The notes below the pieces were generated by a model. The model ran no database searches. It was not told where the DNA came from and saw only the letters and a program-made list of their open reading frames with translations. A DNA stretch of 64,000 nt from JAAYCI01 sp964370295 (GTDB taxonomy: Bacteria > Bacillota > Clostridia > Oscillospirales > Ruminococcaceae), in contig CAYJIR010000004.1 of assembly GCA_964370295.1 (NCBI GenBank), positions 1 through 64,000 on the forward strand, written 5' to 3'. Below, in pieces: positions 53,230-62,222 of the stretch (positions within the stretch are counted from its first letter, which is position 1; every line of letters begins with the position of its first letter). Position numbers and translations under genes: made by a program.

Positions 53230-54038
53230 TGCGCGCTTTTTCGTTTCTTCACAAAAAAAATACAAAGATGTTTGTAAAAGCATTGCTTTGTTTCGCCTTC
53301 TTTTTAGGTGTTATCCTGTTGGTTTTTTCCCAAAGTGTGCAAGCGGCCGACATCAGCATTGATGTGAACGCCGAAAATACCACGGGAAACATCGGGGCAC
53401 TGGAAGTTATTGTCATTTTCTCTTTTTTGGCATTGCTACCCTCCATTGTTCTAATGATGACCAGTTTCACACGCATTGTGATTGTTCTTAGCTTTTTGCG
53501 CAATGCCATGGGCACTGCACAATCTCCGCCCAACATGGTTTTGATAGGTCTTGCCATCTTTTTAAGTTTATTCATCATGACCCCCACCATAGAAACCATG
53601 AACGAAACCGCCTACCAGCCCTATCTCGAGGGCGAAATCACCAGCACAGAGGCCCTGGGTGAAGCTGCCATACCGCTAAAGCAATTTATGCTTACGCAAA
53701 CCACAGACTCTTCTTTGGAGATGTTTTTGGATTTAAGCGGCATCGAGCCCCCCCAAGTGGCCGATCCTGCAAACCCGGTAGAGCTTGTGGAATTGCCCCT
53801 CACCGTCATCACGCCGGCTTTTATGACAAGCGAATTATCACGTGCTTTCATGATGGGCTTTTTGATTTTTCTGCCGTTTTTAATCATTGATCTAGTTGTT
53901 AGCAGCATCTTAATGAGTATGGGCATGATTATGCTACCGCCGGCCATGATATCTTTGCCGTTTAAACTGCTTCTTTTTGTCATGGTAGATGGATGGAGCC
54001 TAATGATGAGCACCCTTGTGAATTCGTTTGGAATGTGA
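53226..54038 (+). CDS. fliP: Flagellar export gate protein FliP
   Basis: 270 residues, with a cleavable signal segment (residues about 15-40 ending QSVQAAD) followed by TM segments including MTSFTRIVIVLSFLRNAMGT and FLIIDLVVSSILMSMGMIMLPP. It overlaps the end of fliO. Complete. Confidence 0.95.
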   Translation: MMRAFSFLHKKNTKMFVKALLCFAFFLGVILLVFSQSVQAADISIDVNAENTTGNIGALEVIVIFSFLALLPSIVLMMTSFTRIVIVLSFLRNAMGTAQSPPNMVLIGLAIFLSLFIMTPTIETMNETAYQPYLEGEITSTEALGEAAIPLKQFMLTQTTDSSLEMFLDLSGIEPPQVADPANPVELVELPLTVITPAFMTSELSRAFMMGFLIFLPFLIIDLVVSSILMSMGMIMLPPAMISLPFKLLLFVMVDGWSLMMSTLVNSFGM

Positions 54039-54092
54039 GATAGCAAGTAATCATAAGCCTTGTGGCAAAACCACGGTAGAGGAGAGCCCCGT

Positions 54093-54359
54093 ATGCTTAG
54101 CACCGGTGAAGTATTAGATATTATGCGACAAATGCTCACGGTTTGTCTGCAAGTTGCAGGGCCGGTTTTGCTGGTTAGCATTGTTATTGGGCTCATCATT
54201 GCCATTTTCCAAGCAGCCACGCAAATTCACGAACAAACACTTACTTTTGTGCCAAAATTGCTTGTTATCGCCTTAACTCTGTTGCTTATGGGTTCTTTCA
54301 TCTACAATGTGATGACATCTTTCACCTATAGCATCTTCGAGATGATGACCAGCTTTTGA
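54093..54359 (+). CDS. fliQ: Flagellar export protein FliQ
   Basis: 88 residues, two TM helices with EVLDIMRQMLTVCLQVAGP and ATQIHEQTLTFVPKL signatures. Chosen ATG follows GGAGAG. Between fliP and fliR. Confidence 0.95.
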   Translation: MLSTGEVLDIMRQMLTVCLQVAGPVLLVSIVIGLIIAIFQAATQIHEQTLTFVPKLLVIALTLLLMGSFIYNVMTSFTYSIFEMMTSF

Positions 54360-54382
54360 TTTTTGCCGCCGGGAGTTGACAC

Positions 54383-55165
54383 ATGCAAATCGAGATTGTT
54401 TTTGAGGGGCTCTTGGTGTATCTGCTTGTGTTCGCACGTTTGGCCGGCATGATTTTGCTAAACCCCGTATTTAGCCGCAACAACTTGCCGCAAATGGCGC
54501 GCATGGGGCTTATTTTGTCTTTAACCTTCCTCATTGCTCCCCTACAGCCTTTGGAAAGCACCGCTTCTTTGGCTGGCTTGGAACTTGTTTTTTCCATTTT
54601 CCGCGAGGTGTTTGTGGGCGCAGTTTACGGCTATATTTTTCTATTGTTCTACTACTTTTTATACTATGCAGGCGAAATATCAGACAGCGACATCGGCCTT
54701 GCCATGGCCAAGGTCTTCGACAGTGAAAGCCAGATACAAGTGGCTTTTTCCGGGCAAATCGTCACCATTTTTTTTGTGACCTATCTATTTGCCACAGGCA
54801 GCCACCTTGCTCTTTTCCGCATGTATGCCGATTCGTTTTCGTATATACCCCCGGGGGCGTCTACACTCACCCTTGGCATTTCTTCCCTTATCATAGAACT
54901 GTTCGTTTCGGTGTTTTTGCTTGCCATTCGTTTGGTGGCCCCCATCATGGTAGCCGAGTTTGTTTTACAGGTATGCATGGGTATTTTAATGAAATTTATC
55001 CCACAAATCACCATCTTTGTCATCAACTTTCAGTTGCGTATCCTTCTTGGGGTTTTGCTTATATTTTTATTTGCCCCCTTCATAGGACAGTTTATAGACG
55101 ATTATCTCACTGTGCTGTTCGACTCTTTATTTGAAAGCACACTGGTGATGAGCGGCAGCACCTAA
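54383..55165 (+). CDS. fliR: Flagellar export protein FliR
   Basis: 260 residues and six hydrophobic segments; GEISDSDIGLAMAKVFDSES (in other species GxxIDxQxGFxMAxxxDP) is recognisable. GGGAG site before ATG. Standard position. Confidence 0.93.
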   Translation: MQIEIVFEGLLVYLLVFARLAGMILLNPVFSRNNLPQMARMGLILSLTFLIAPLQPLESTASLAGLELVFSIFREVFVGAVYGYIFLLFYYFLYYAGEISDSDIGLAMAKVFDSESQIQVAFSGQIVTIFFVTYLFATGSHLALFRMYADSFSYIPPGASTLTLGISSLIIELFVSVFLLAIRLVAPIMVAEFVLQVCMGILMKFIPQITIFVINFQLRILLGVLLIFLFAPFIGQFIDDYLTVLFDSLFESTLVMSGST

Positions 55166-55202
55166 AGCCGCACATACACAAGGGGCCTAAGGGGGGAACG
55201 CC

Positions 55203-56330
55203 GTGCCCGGCCAAGAGAAAACCGAACAGGCAACCGCCAAACGGCTCAGAGACGAAAGAAAAAAAGGCAATGTATTTAAAAGCCAAGAGATGATCTCTTT
55301 GGGTGGCCTTTTGGCTGTATTTTTAGCCTTGCAAGCGCTTGGTGTTTTTATCTTACAAACACTGACCGGTGGCTTAGAACGTTTTTGGTTCGAGGCCGGC
55401 GTGCGCGAATCTTTAAGCAGGCTGGAAGTGCAAGAATTTTTTGTTTCCGCCGCCATGATTTTTGCGCTTGCCGCCTTGCCCGGCCTTTTGGTGGCAGCGC
55501 TTGCCGCCATTGTCTTAACCGCCATACAAACACAGCTCAATTTCAGTGGTGAGGCATTACAACCCAAGTTTAGCCGCCTATCCCCTCTACAGGGGTTTCG
55601 CAAAATGTTTAGTTTACGCGGTGTGATAGAACTGGTGAAATCACTGTTAAAAATCACCGTGCTGGGCTATATCATCTACATTCAATATCAAGAGCGTGTT
55701 GCCTTGCTTCCACGGCTGTATAACATGGATTTCATCAATGTGCTGTTTTTTGCCGCCGGTTTTGTCTGGGACATCGTGCTTAATGTGTCTGTCATCTTTG
55801 CCTTTTTGGCTGCAGGCGACTTTCTATATCAGCGCTGGCAATACGAAAAAGACATGCGCATGAGTAAACATGAAATAAAAGAAGAGTACAAGCAAACCGA
55901 GGGCGACCCACAGATCAAAGGAAAAATCAAACAGAAACAACGGGAAATGAGCCAAGCACGTATGATGCAGGCCGTGCCCGAGGCTGATGTGATTATCCGC
56001 AATCCCACACACTATGCCGTGGCCATCCAGTATCGCCCCGGTGAAGACAACGCCCCAAAGGTGTTGGCCAAAGGCGCCGATTTAATGGCCTTACGCATCA
56101 TACATGTGGCCGAAGAGCACGATATTATGTTGGTGGAAAATAAAGCTTTGGCACGCAGAATGTTCGAAAACGCGCCTTTAGATGCCGAAATCCCCTCCGA
56201 TTTTTATGAGGCCGTGGCCGAGGTATTAGCCTTTGTCTACAGCGTGCGCAACCGCAGCCTCAGCCGCCAGCTGGCGCAACGTGCCGCAGAGCAAAAAGCC
56301 GCACGAAACGAAACGCCTCCCCCCTCTTAA
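55203..56330 (+). CDS. flhB: Flagellar export switch protein FlhB
   Basis: 375 residues. The autocleavage motif NPTH (267-270) and the preceding KIKQKQREMSQARM linker are intact; four TM helices in the N-terminal half. Start is GTG behind AAGGGGGG. FlhB switches export from rod/hook to filament substrates. Confidence 0.96.
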   Translation: MPGQEKTEQATAKRLRDERKKGNVFKSQEMISLGGLLAVFLALQALGVFILQTLTGGLERFWFEAGVRESLSRLEVQEFFVSAAMIFALAALPGLLVAALAAIVLTAIQTQLNFSGEALQPKFSRLSPLQGFRKMFSLRGVIELVKSLLKITVLGYIIYIQYQERVALLPRLYNMDFINVLFFAAGFVWDIVLNVSVIFAFLAAGDFLYQRWQYEKDMRMSKHEIKEEYKQTEGDPQIKGKIKQKQREMSQARMMQAVPEADVIIRNPTHYAVAIQYRPGEDNAPKVLAKGADLMALRIIHVAEEHDIMLVENKALARRMFENAPLDAEIPSDFYEAVAEVLAFVYSVRNRSLSRQLAQRAAEQKAARNETPPPS

Positions 56331-56381
56331 ACATCCCCTTTCCTGCATTCGCATCATTCCCCCCTTAAAGGAGCAAAACAC

Positions 56382-58469
56382 GTGAGGAAATTCAATCCAC
56401 TTCAAAATACAGTTGCGATTATCGTAATCGCTGTTATTTTGTTGTTAATTGTTCCCTTACCCGCCGTGCTTTTAGATTTGTTCTTTATCTTAAACATTGC
56501 ACTCAGTTTTGTGATTTTGCTCATCACCATGTACATCAAAGAACCTTTGGAATTTTCTATTTTTCCCTCGGTTTTGCTTATCACCACGGTTTTTCGCCTT
56601 TCGCTTAATGTGGCTGCCACACGGCGCATTTTGTTTTACAACGGCGATGCGGGCAGTGTAATACGTGCATTCGGCTCCTTTATCATTCAAGGAAATTTCG
56701 TGATTGGCATTGTTATCTTCCTCATTTTGGTGTTGGCACAGTTTATGGTTATCACCAAAGGCTCCGAGCGTGTAGCCGAAGTGAGCGCCCGTTTTACACT
56801 GGACGCCATGCCCGGCAAGCAAATGGCCATCGATGCCGACCTAAATTCCGGTCTTATCGACGAAAACGAGGCCCGTCGTCGTCGCAGCAATGTGCAAAGT
56901 GAGGCCGACTTTTTTGGCTCCATGGATGGTGCCACCAAGTTTGTAAAGGGAGATTCCATCATCTCCATCATCATTGTATTCATCAATTTCATTGGCGGCA
57001 TTGTGATAGGCCTCATTTCCGGCATGGGCGATATCAACGCTATCTTAGACATTTTTGCCACCGCCACCATCGGCAACGGCCTGATGAGCCAGATTCCTTC
57101 CCTGCTTATTTCGGTGGCCACGGGCATGGTGGTTACACGCAGCGGAAACGACAACAGCCTTAACCAAACCATTGCCCACCAGTTTATGGCACAACCCCTT
57201 GCCTTAATCATCACGGGCGGCATCATGTCACTTTTGATTTTTGTGGGTTTCCCACCCTTGCAAGTTATAATGGTTAGCGCCATGCTTATTCTCTTTGGTG
57301 TGCTTTTGATGCGCCGCATGAAACAACATAGCCCGGCTTTGGCGGATGGCGAAGACGACAGCTCTCTGCCCACGGGCGAGGTGACAAGCGAGGCCAGTTA
57401 CTACCGCAACATAGACAATGTGTACAACCTTTTAAATGTAGAACAAATAGAAATGGAATTTGGCTATTCCCTGCTTCCGCTTGTGGACGAGGCAAGTGGC
57501 GGCAGTTTTGTAGACAGGGTGGTTATGTTCCGCAAGCAATTTGCATTGGAAATGGGTATGGTTGTGCCCTCGGTGCGCCTAAAGGATTCTGGCAGGCTTA
57601 ACCCAAACCAATATGTCATCCGCTTTAAGGGCGAGCAAGTGGCCATTGGCGACGTGCTGGTAGATCATTACTTGGCACTGGCGCCCAGCGATGCCACCAC
57701 CACAGTGGACGGCATCGACGCCGTAGAACCCGCCTTTGGGATCCCGGCCAAATGGATTAGCGAAGACAGAAAATCGAAAGCAGAGCTTGCGGGCTATACC
57801 TTGGTAGACCCCACCAGTGTTATCATCACACATTTGGCAGAAATTATCCGCCAGCATGTACACGAGCTGTTAAGCCGGCAAGAGGTAGGCAACATCCTAG
57901 AAAACCTAAAAAAATACAACCCCGGCATTGTGGAAGACATCATTCCAAACTTGCTGTCTTTGGGTGATTTGCAAAAAGTACTCTCGAATCTCCTGCGCGA
58001 GGGTGTTCCCATACGCGATATGGAAACCATTTTGGAAACTTTGTCGGACTATGCGTCTTCTGTAAAAGACACAGACATGCTTACAGAATATGTGCGACAA
58101 GCTCTTCGGCGCACTGTTTCACACCGTTTTGCAGAAGTTGGCCAGCTAAAAGTCATCACACTGGACACCGAAATTGAAAACATGATTATGAATGCCGTGA
58201 AAAAAATGGATGGAGGCAGTTATCTGGCGCTGGAACCTGACGTGATACAGGGCATAGTCAGCGCTTCTAATGAACAATTTGAGCGCGTGCGCGATGCCGT
58301 GCAAACCGTTATCATTTTAACCAGCCCTATTGTGCGCATATATTTTAAAAAGTTGATGGATCAGTTCTATCCCCGTGTTGTGGTTTTAAGTTTCAACGAA
58401 ATCGACACCGATGTGCAAATCCAAGCACTGGGGCAAATTTCTTTGGCGCAAGATATGCAAAGCGCTTAA
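56382..58469 (+). CDS. flhA: Flagellar export protein FlhA
   Basis: 695 residues, GTG start behind AAAGGAG. Eight TM helices in the first 300 residues (IIVIAVILLLIVPLPAVLLD and FPSVLLITTVFRLSLNVAATR), FHIPEP-like ARFTLDAMPGKQMAIDADL loop, and the cytoplasmic C-terminal domain. flhF and flhG, which normally follow flhA, are missing: the next gene is sigD. Confidence 0.97.
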   Translation: MRKFNPLQNTVAIIVIAVILLLIVPLPAVLLDLFFILNIALSFVILLITMYIKEPLEFSIFPSVLLITTVFRLSLNVAATRRILFYNGDAGSVIRAFGSFIIQGNFVIGIVIFLILVLAQFMVITKGSERVAEVSARFTLDAMPGKQMAIDADLNSGLIDENEARRRRSNVQSEADFFGSMDGATKFVKGDSIISIIIVFINFIGGIVIGLISGMGDINAILDIFATATIGNGLMSQIPSLLISVATGMVVTRSGNDNSLNQTIAHQFMAQPLALIITGGIMSLLIFVGFPPLQVIMVSAMLILFGVLLMRRMKQHSPALADGEDDSSLPTGEVTSEASYYRNIDNVYNLLNVEQIEMEFGYSLLPLVDEASGGSFVDRVVMFRKQFALEMGMVVPSVRLKDSGRLNPNQYVIRFKGEQVAIGDVLVDHYLALAPSDATTTVDGIDAVEPAFGIPAKWISEDRKSKAELAGYTLVDPTSVIITHLAEIIRQHVHELLSRQEVGNILENLKKYNPGIVEDIIPNLLSLGDLQKVLSNLLREGVPIRDMETILETLSDYASSVKDTDMLTEYVRQALRRTVSHRFAEVGQLKVITLDTEIENMIMNAVKKMDGGSYLALEPDVIQGIVSASNEQFERVRDAVQTVIILTSPIVRIYFKKLMDQFYPRVVVLSFNEIDTDVQIQALGQISLAQDMQSA

Positions 58470-58493
58470 TCCGTCTTAAGGGGGGTGCCACCG

Positions 58494-59282
58494 ATGCTGG
58501 GGCCGGATACACCATCTTTGTTGGCAAATCCATTGCAAACCTTAGAAGACTATCATGAAAGCGGAGATTTAGAGCTTCGCAATGCACTTGTAATGCATTA
58601 CAGCTACATTGCCAAAACCGTCGCCTTGCAAATGCGTGGAATCACAGCCAATTATGCCCAGGTAGAAGACATGGTGAACGAGGGCATTATCACCTTGATG
58701 GACTGCCTGGAAAAATTCACCCCCAACAAGGGCATGAAATTCGAAAACTACGCCTACATGCGCATTCGGAATGCCAGTATCGATTTTGTTCGCAAGCAAG
58801 ACTGGGTGCCACGGCGCGTGCGCAAAACGGCACGTGATGTAAACGAGGCCTACAATGCCCTTTCCACCGAGCTGATGCGCGAGCCCACCTCCCACGAGCT
58901 GGCCGCTTTCATGGGTATATCAGACGAAGAGATTAACCGCCATTACACGGAAATTTCCACAGCCAGTGTCCTTAGCTTTGAAGAGCTTTTGCAAAACACC
59001 CTCATGGGTGCTAAAGATACCCCGGGCATTGCCTTACCGGCCGACCAAGCCCTGCCGGAGCAAGGCCTGTTGCAACAAGAGCTTTACGCAAAATTAAAAG
59101 AGGCCATCGACAGCTTAAACGAAAAAGAACGACTAACGGTTTCCCTTTATTATTTCGAGCACCTAAAACTATACGAAATTGCAAAGGTGCTGGGGGTTTC
59201 GGAATCGCGCGTGAGCCAAACGCATACAAAAGCCATTTTAAAAATGAAACAAAAATTAACGGTCTATCTGAACACCCTTTAA
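58494..59282 (+). CDS. sigD: Flagellar sigma factor SigD/FliA
   Basis: 262 residues. Regions 2 (VEDMVNEGIITLMDCLEKF, GMKFENYAYMRIRNA), 3 and 4 (LNEKERLTVSLYYFEHLKLYEIAKVLGVSESRVSQ split over two motifs) are complete and in the sigma-28 order. The ATG at 58494 follows AAGGGGGG; a GTG nine bases before it is inside the binding site. It follows flhA by 24 bases. The anti-sigma factor FlgM is in the same window. Confidence 0.94.
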   Translation: MLGPDTPSLLANPLQTLEDYHESGDLELRNALVMHYSYIAKTVALQMRGITANYAQVEDMVNEGIITLMDCLEKFTPNKGMKFENYAYMRIRNASIDFVRKQDWVPRRVRKTARDVNEAYNALSTELMREPTSHELAAFMGISDEEINRHYTEISTASVLSFEELLQNTLMGAKDTPGIALPADQALPEQGLLQQELYAKLKEAIDSLNEKERLTVSLYYFEHLKLYEIAKVLGVSESRVSQTHTKAILKMKQKLTVYLNTL

Positions 59283-59364
59283 AAACGATACCCAAAAACC
59301 TTCGCCAAAATTTTCAAGCCCTTTTATAGGCCGCATCACACCCCAGTACAGAGAGGAGCCCCTT

Positions 59365-60114
59365 ATGTTACAAGGATTTTATACCGCCGCCTCCGGCATG
59401 TTGATGCAACAACGCAGTTTAAATGTCATCTCGAACAACCTGGCCAACTTGCAGACGGCCGGCTTTAAAAGTAGCCAGCTGGTTTCTAACACTTTTGAGC
59501 AAGAATTCCTCACTCGCTTTGCACAGCAAGACGCCGGTGCCATCGGCACAGGCTACCCCGCGCGCATTGTGGATGAAGTGGTGGATTTACACGCCTTTAA
59601 CGGCATCACAGAAACGGGACGTCCCTTCGACTTAGCCATCACAGACTATGGATTTTTCAATGTGCTGGCAGAAGATGGCCAAACCTATCTTACACGCAAC
59701 GGCCAATTTGACTTAGATGAAAATGGTTTCCTTATTTTGCGCGGCCGCGGCCAAGTGCTGGGTGTAGGCGGGCCTTTACAGCTTACCACCAGCGACATTA
59801 ATGTAGACGAAAACGGCCTGATTACCAACAGCATCACCGGGGCCGCCTTGGGACAACTTTCCATCACGGTGCCTGCAGACGATGCCGATGTGCAACAAAA
59901 TCCAAATGGCATGTTTTCGCTTATCGACGGCGGCGTTGGCGCGCTTTCGCCAAATCCTCAAGTGGTGCAAGGGGCCTATGAAAACAGCGATGTAAATATG
60001 ACAGACGAGATGACCGCCATGATGTTGGCGCAACGTAATTTTTCTTCCGCTTCACAGGCCCTTCAATTTATCGACGCCACCTATGCAAAAGCCGTAAATA
60101 TCGCTTCTGTTTAG
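59365..60114 (+). CDS. Flagellar hook-basal body protein (FlgF/FlgG family, FlhO-like)
   Basis: 249 residues. MLQGFYTAASGMLMQQRSLN and NNLANLQTAGFKSS are the rod signature; the C-terminal LAQRNFSSASQALQFIDATYAKAVNIAS completes it. It is a distal rod protein, comparable to FlhO of Bacillus. Distinction between FlgF and FlgG is not made by sequence here. Confidence 0.9.
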   Translation: MLQGFYTAASGMLMQQRSLNVISNNLANLQTAGFKSSQLVSNTFEQEFLTRFAQQDAGAIGTGYPARIVDEVVDLHAFNGITETGRPFDLAITDYGFFNVLAEDGQTYLTRNGQFDLDENGFLILRGRGQVLGVGGPLQLTTSDINVDENGLITNSITGAALGQLSITVPADDADVQQNPNGMFSLIDGGVGALSPNPQVVQGAYENSDVNMTDEMTAMMLAQRNFSSASQALQFIDATYAKAVNIASV

Positions 60115-60258
60115 CCTATTAATACTCTTTTTTATTGCATTTCTCTATTCTTTTTTTCCTTTTTATGCTATACTAGAGCAAAGATACATTGTTTTCTTAT
60201 ACATGTATCATAAAATGTCAACTGGGTTTATTTCCACACCTTGGAAAGGGACAACAAC

Positions 60259-60999
60259 ATGAGTAGCATCAGCTTTTGGAACGGTGCCAGCGGCATGCGA
60301 GCCTATCAAAGTAAAATGGATGTTGTATCGCATAATATCGCCAATGTGAATACCGACGGTTTTAAAGCACAGCGCGCCGCATTTGACGATTTAATTCGCA
60401 CCCAGATGAACACCAATGTAGAGGGCAATCACTTGGTTGGGCATGGTGTGAAGCAAGAATATACAGACAATCTCATGGCGCAAGGCTCTTTGTCGTCCAC
60501 TGGCCAGGCCTTAGACTTTGCCATCGCCGGCGCCGGCTACTTTGCCGTGAACAACGACGGCACCACCGAGTACACAAGAAACGGTGCATTTTATCTTTCG
60601 GTAGAGGGTGCCAATGCCACTTTGGTTACCAATGACGGCGCCCGCGTTTTAGACCAGAACAATCAAATTATCACACTGCCCTATGCAAATGGTAGTGTGG
60701 ACACCACCACATTAACCCAGCGCCTTGGTGTGTTTGGGTTTGCCAACGAATACGGCCTCACACCGCACAGCAACTCTCGCTTTACCGTCAGTGATAATTC
60801 TGGGGCTGCGCAAATTTTGCCGGCCACGGGCGCCAATGGCAAAAATTACGACCTTGTGCAAGGGTATCTGGAGCGCTCTAATGTGGATTTAGCCCGCGAG
60901 ATGGTGAATGTGATAGAGTCTCAGCGTGCCTTCCAGATGAACAGTCGCGTGGTGCAAACCGCCGACCAGCTTGCTGAAGAACTAAACAACATGCGATAA
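60259..60999 (+). CDS. Flagellar hook-basal body protein (FlgG/FlhP-like)
   Basis: 246 residues from the ATG after GAAAGGGA. GASGMRAYQSKMDVVSHNIANV and the C-terminal QGYLERSNVDLAREMVNVIESQRAFQMNSRVVQTADQL are rod/hook axial motifs. It pairs with the preceding gene, like flhO-flhP in Bacillus. The 144-base gap before it contains a TATACT hexamer and an ATACATGTAT palindrome, a possible but weak promoter. Confidence 0.9.
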   Translation: MSSISFWNGASGMRAYQSKMDVVSHNIANVNTDGFKAQRAAFDDLIRTQMNTNVEGNHLVGHGVKQEYTDNLMAQGSLSSTGQALDFAIAGAGYFAVNNDGTTEYTRNGAFYLSVEGANATLVTNDGARVLDQNNQIITLPYANGSVDTTTLTQRLGVFGFANEYGLTPHSNSRFTVSDNSGAAQILPATGANGKNYDLVQGYLERSNVDLAREMVNVIESQRAFQMNSRVVQTADQLAEELNNMR

Positions 61000-61072
61000 T
61001 TTCTAAGGGCAGACCTTCTCATTCGATAGGATTGCCCTTTTATATTTAATTATAAAGAGATGGGGAAAAAAT

Positions 61073-61696
61073 ATGCCTTTGCGTGATTATGACGATTTGA
61101 ACAGTATGCAAGTTGATATGTTAAGTGAAATATCCAATATTGGCACGGGCAATGCTGCCACGGCACTGGCTGGCATGTTGCAACGTCCCATCAATATTGA
61201 TGTGCCGCATATTTCCATTTTAGACTATGGAACCGTGGCCGAAAAATTGGGTGGCCCGGAAAAGGCCATGGTGGGCTTGATGCTTACTTTGCGCCAAGAT
61301 ATAAACGGCATGATGATGTTTTTGTTGAAAGAAGAATTTGCACATATGCTTTTAAATTCTTTGCTGGGCCAAAGCTTCACCGATTTTTCGGACGTGGACG
61401 AAATGAGCCTTTCCGCCATGCAAGAGATTGGCAACATCATGTCTGCCTCTTATGTGAATGCTCTTAGCCAAATTTCCGGCATGGTTATCGATATTTCTCC
61501 ACCCGATATTTGCATTGATATGGTGGGTTCTTTACTTAGCGTTCCTGCCATACATTTTGCCAATATCAGTAGTAAGGCCATTTACATTGAAAACCAATTT
61601 ACGGGCACCGGATGCGACGAAAGCAGCACGCTATTGCTAATTCCGGATGTGGATTCTCTTTCCCGTTTAATTGAAAGGTTGGGTCTTGATGTATGA
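61073..61696 (+). CDS. cheC: CheC-family CheY-P phosphatase
   Basis: 207 residues. Two CheC motifs, MLSEISNIGTGNAATAL (near 17-33) and AMQEIGNIMSASYVNAL (115-131), with the expected Glu/Asn pairs. It hydrolyses CheY-P and binds CheD. Overlaps cheD by four bases. Confidence 0.93.
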   Translation: MPLRDYDDLNSMQVDMLSEISNIGTGNAATALAGMLQRPINIDVPHISILDYGTVAEKLGGPEKAMVGLMLTLRQDINGMMMFLLKEEFAHMLLNSLLGQSFTDFSDVDEMSLSAMQEIGNIMSASYVNALSQISGMVIDISPPDICIDMVGSLLSVPAIHFANISSKAIYIENQFTGTGCDESSTLLLIPDVDSLSRLIERLGLDV

Positions 61697-62178
61697 GCAA
61701 CCTCGTTACCGTTGGAATTTCTGATTTAAATATCGTAAAAGCCCCCGATACCTTGGTCACTTTTGCATTGGGGTCTTGTGTTGGAATATGTCTCTACGAC
61801 CAACTGGCGCAAATGGCCGGTTTATCACATGTTCTGTTGCCCAATTTTAAATCTATTTCTGGCGAGAACACCCCCATGAAATTTGCCGATAGTGCCATTC
61901 CTTTGTTGATACAACGCATGGAAGCCAAAGGCGCGCGGCGCGTACATATGCAAGCTAAAATTGCCGGTGGGGCACAGATGTTTGCCTCTAAAAGCAATAG
62001 TGCTATTGCGAGCATAGGCCAGCAAAATGTACAGTCGGTGAAAGCCACTTTGCAAAGTTTACGCATCCCGCTGTTGGCAGAGGACACGGGCAGCAATTTT
62101 GGGCGCACCCTATACTTCAGCGCTGCTGATTTTAAAATGGTGATTCGCAGCTACAAGCGCGGGGAACAAAGTTATTAA
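61693..62178 (+). CDS. cheD: Chemoreceptor glutamine deamidase CheD
   Basis: 161 residues. The catalytic triad is visible as Thr23, Cys29 (FALGSCVGICLYD) and His46 (GLSHVLLPN). CheD deamidates receptors and stimulates CheC. Overlap ATGA with cheC shows translational coupling. Confidence 0.95.
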   Translation: MSNLVTVGISDLNIVKAPDTLVTFALGSCVGICLYDQLAQMAGLSHVLLPNFKSISGENTPMKFADSAIPLLIQRMEAKGARRVHMQAKIAGGAQMFASKSNSAIASIGQQNVQSVKATLQSLRIPLLAEDTGSNFGRTLYFSAADFKMVIRSYKRGEQSY

Positions 62179-62222
62179 AACGCTCACCATCCTTTTTGCA
62201 TACAAAGAAAGGGGCCTTTGAT

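Noticed and set aside
60115..60258. Promoter before the second rod gene (TATACT and TTGTTT/TAAAAT candidates)
   Set aside because: No -35 element at acceptable spacing for TATACT, and the second pair is poor; recorded only in the gene entry.
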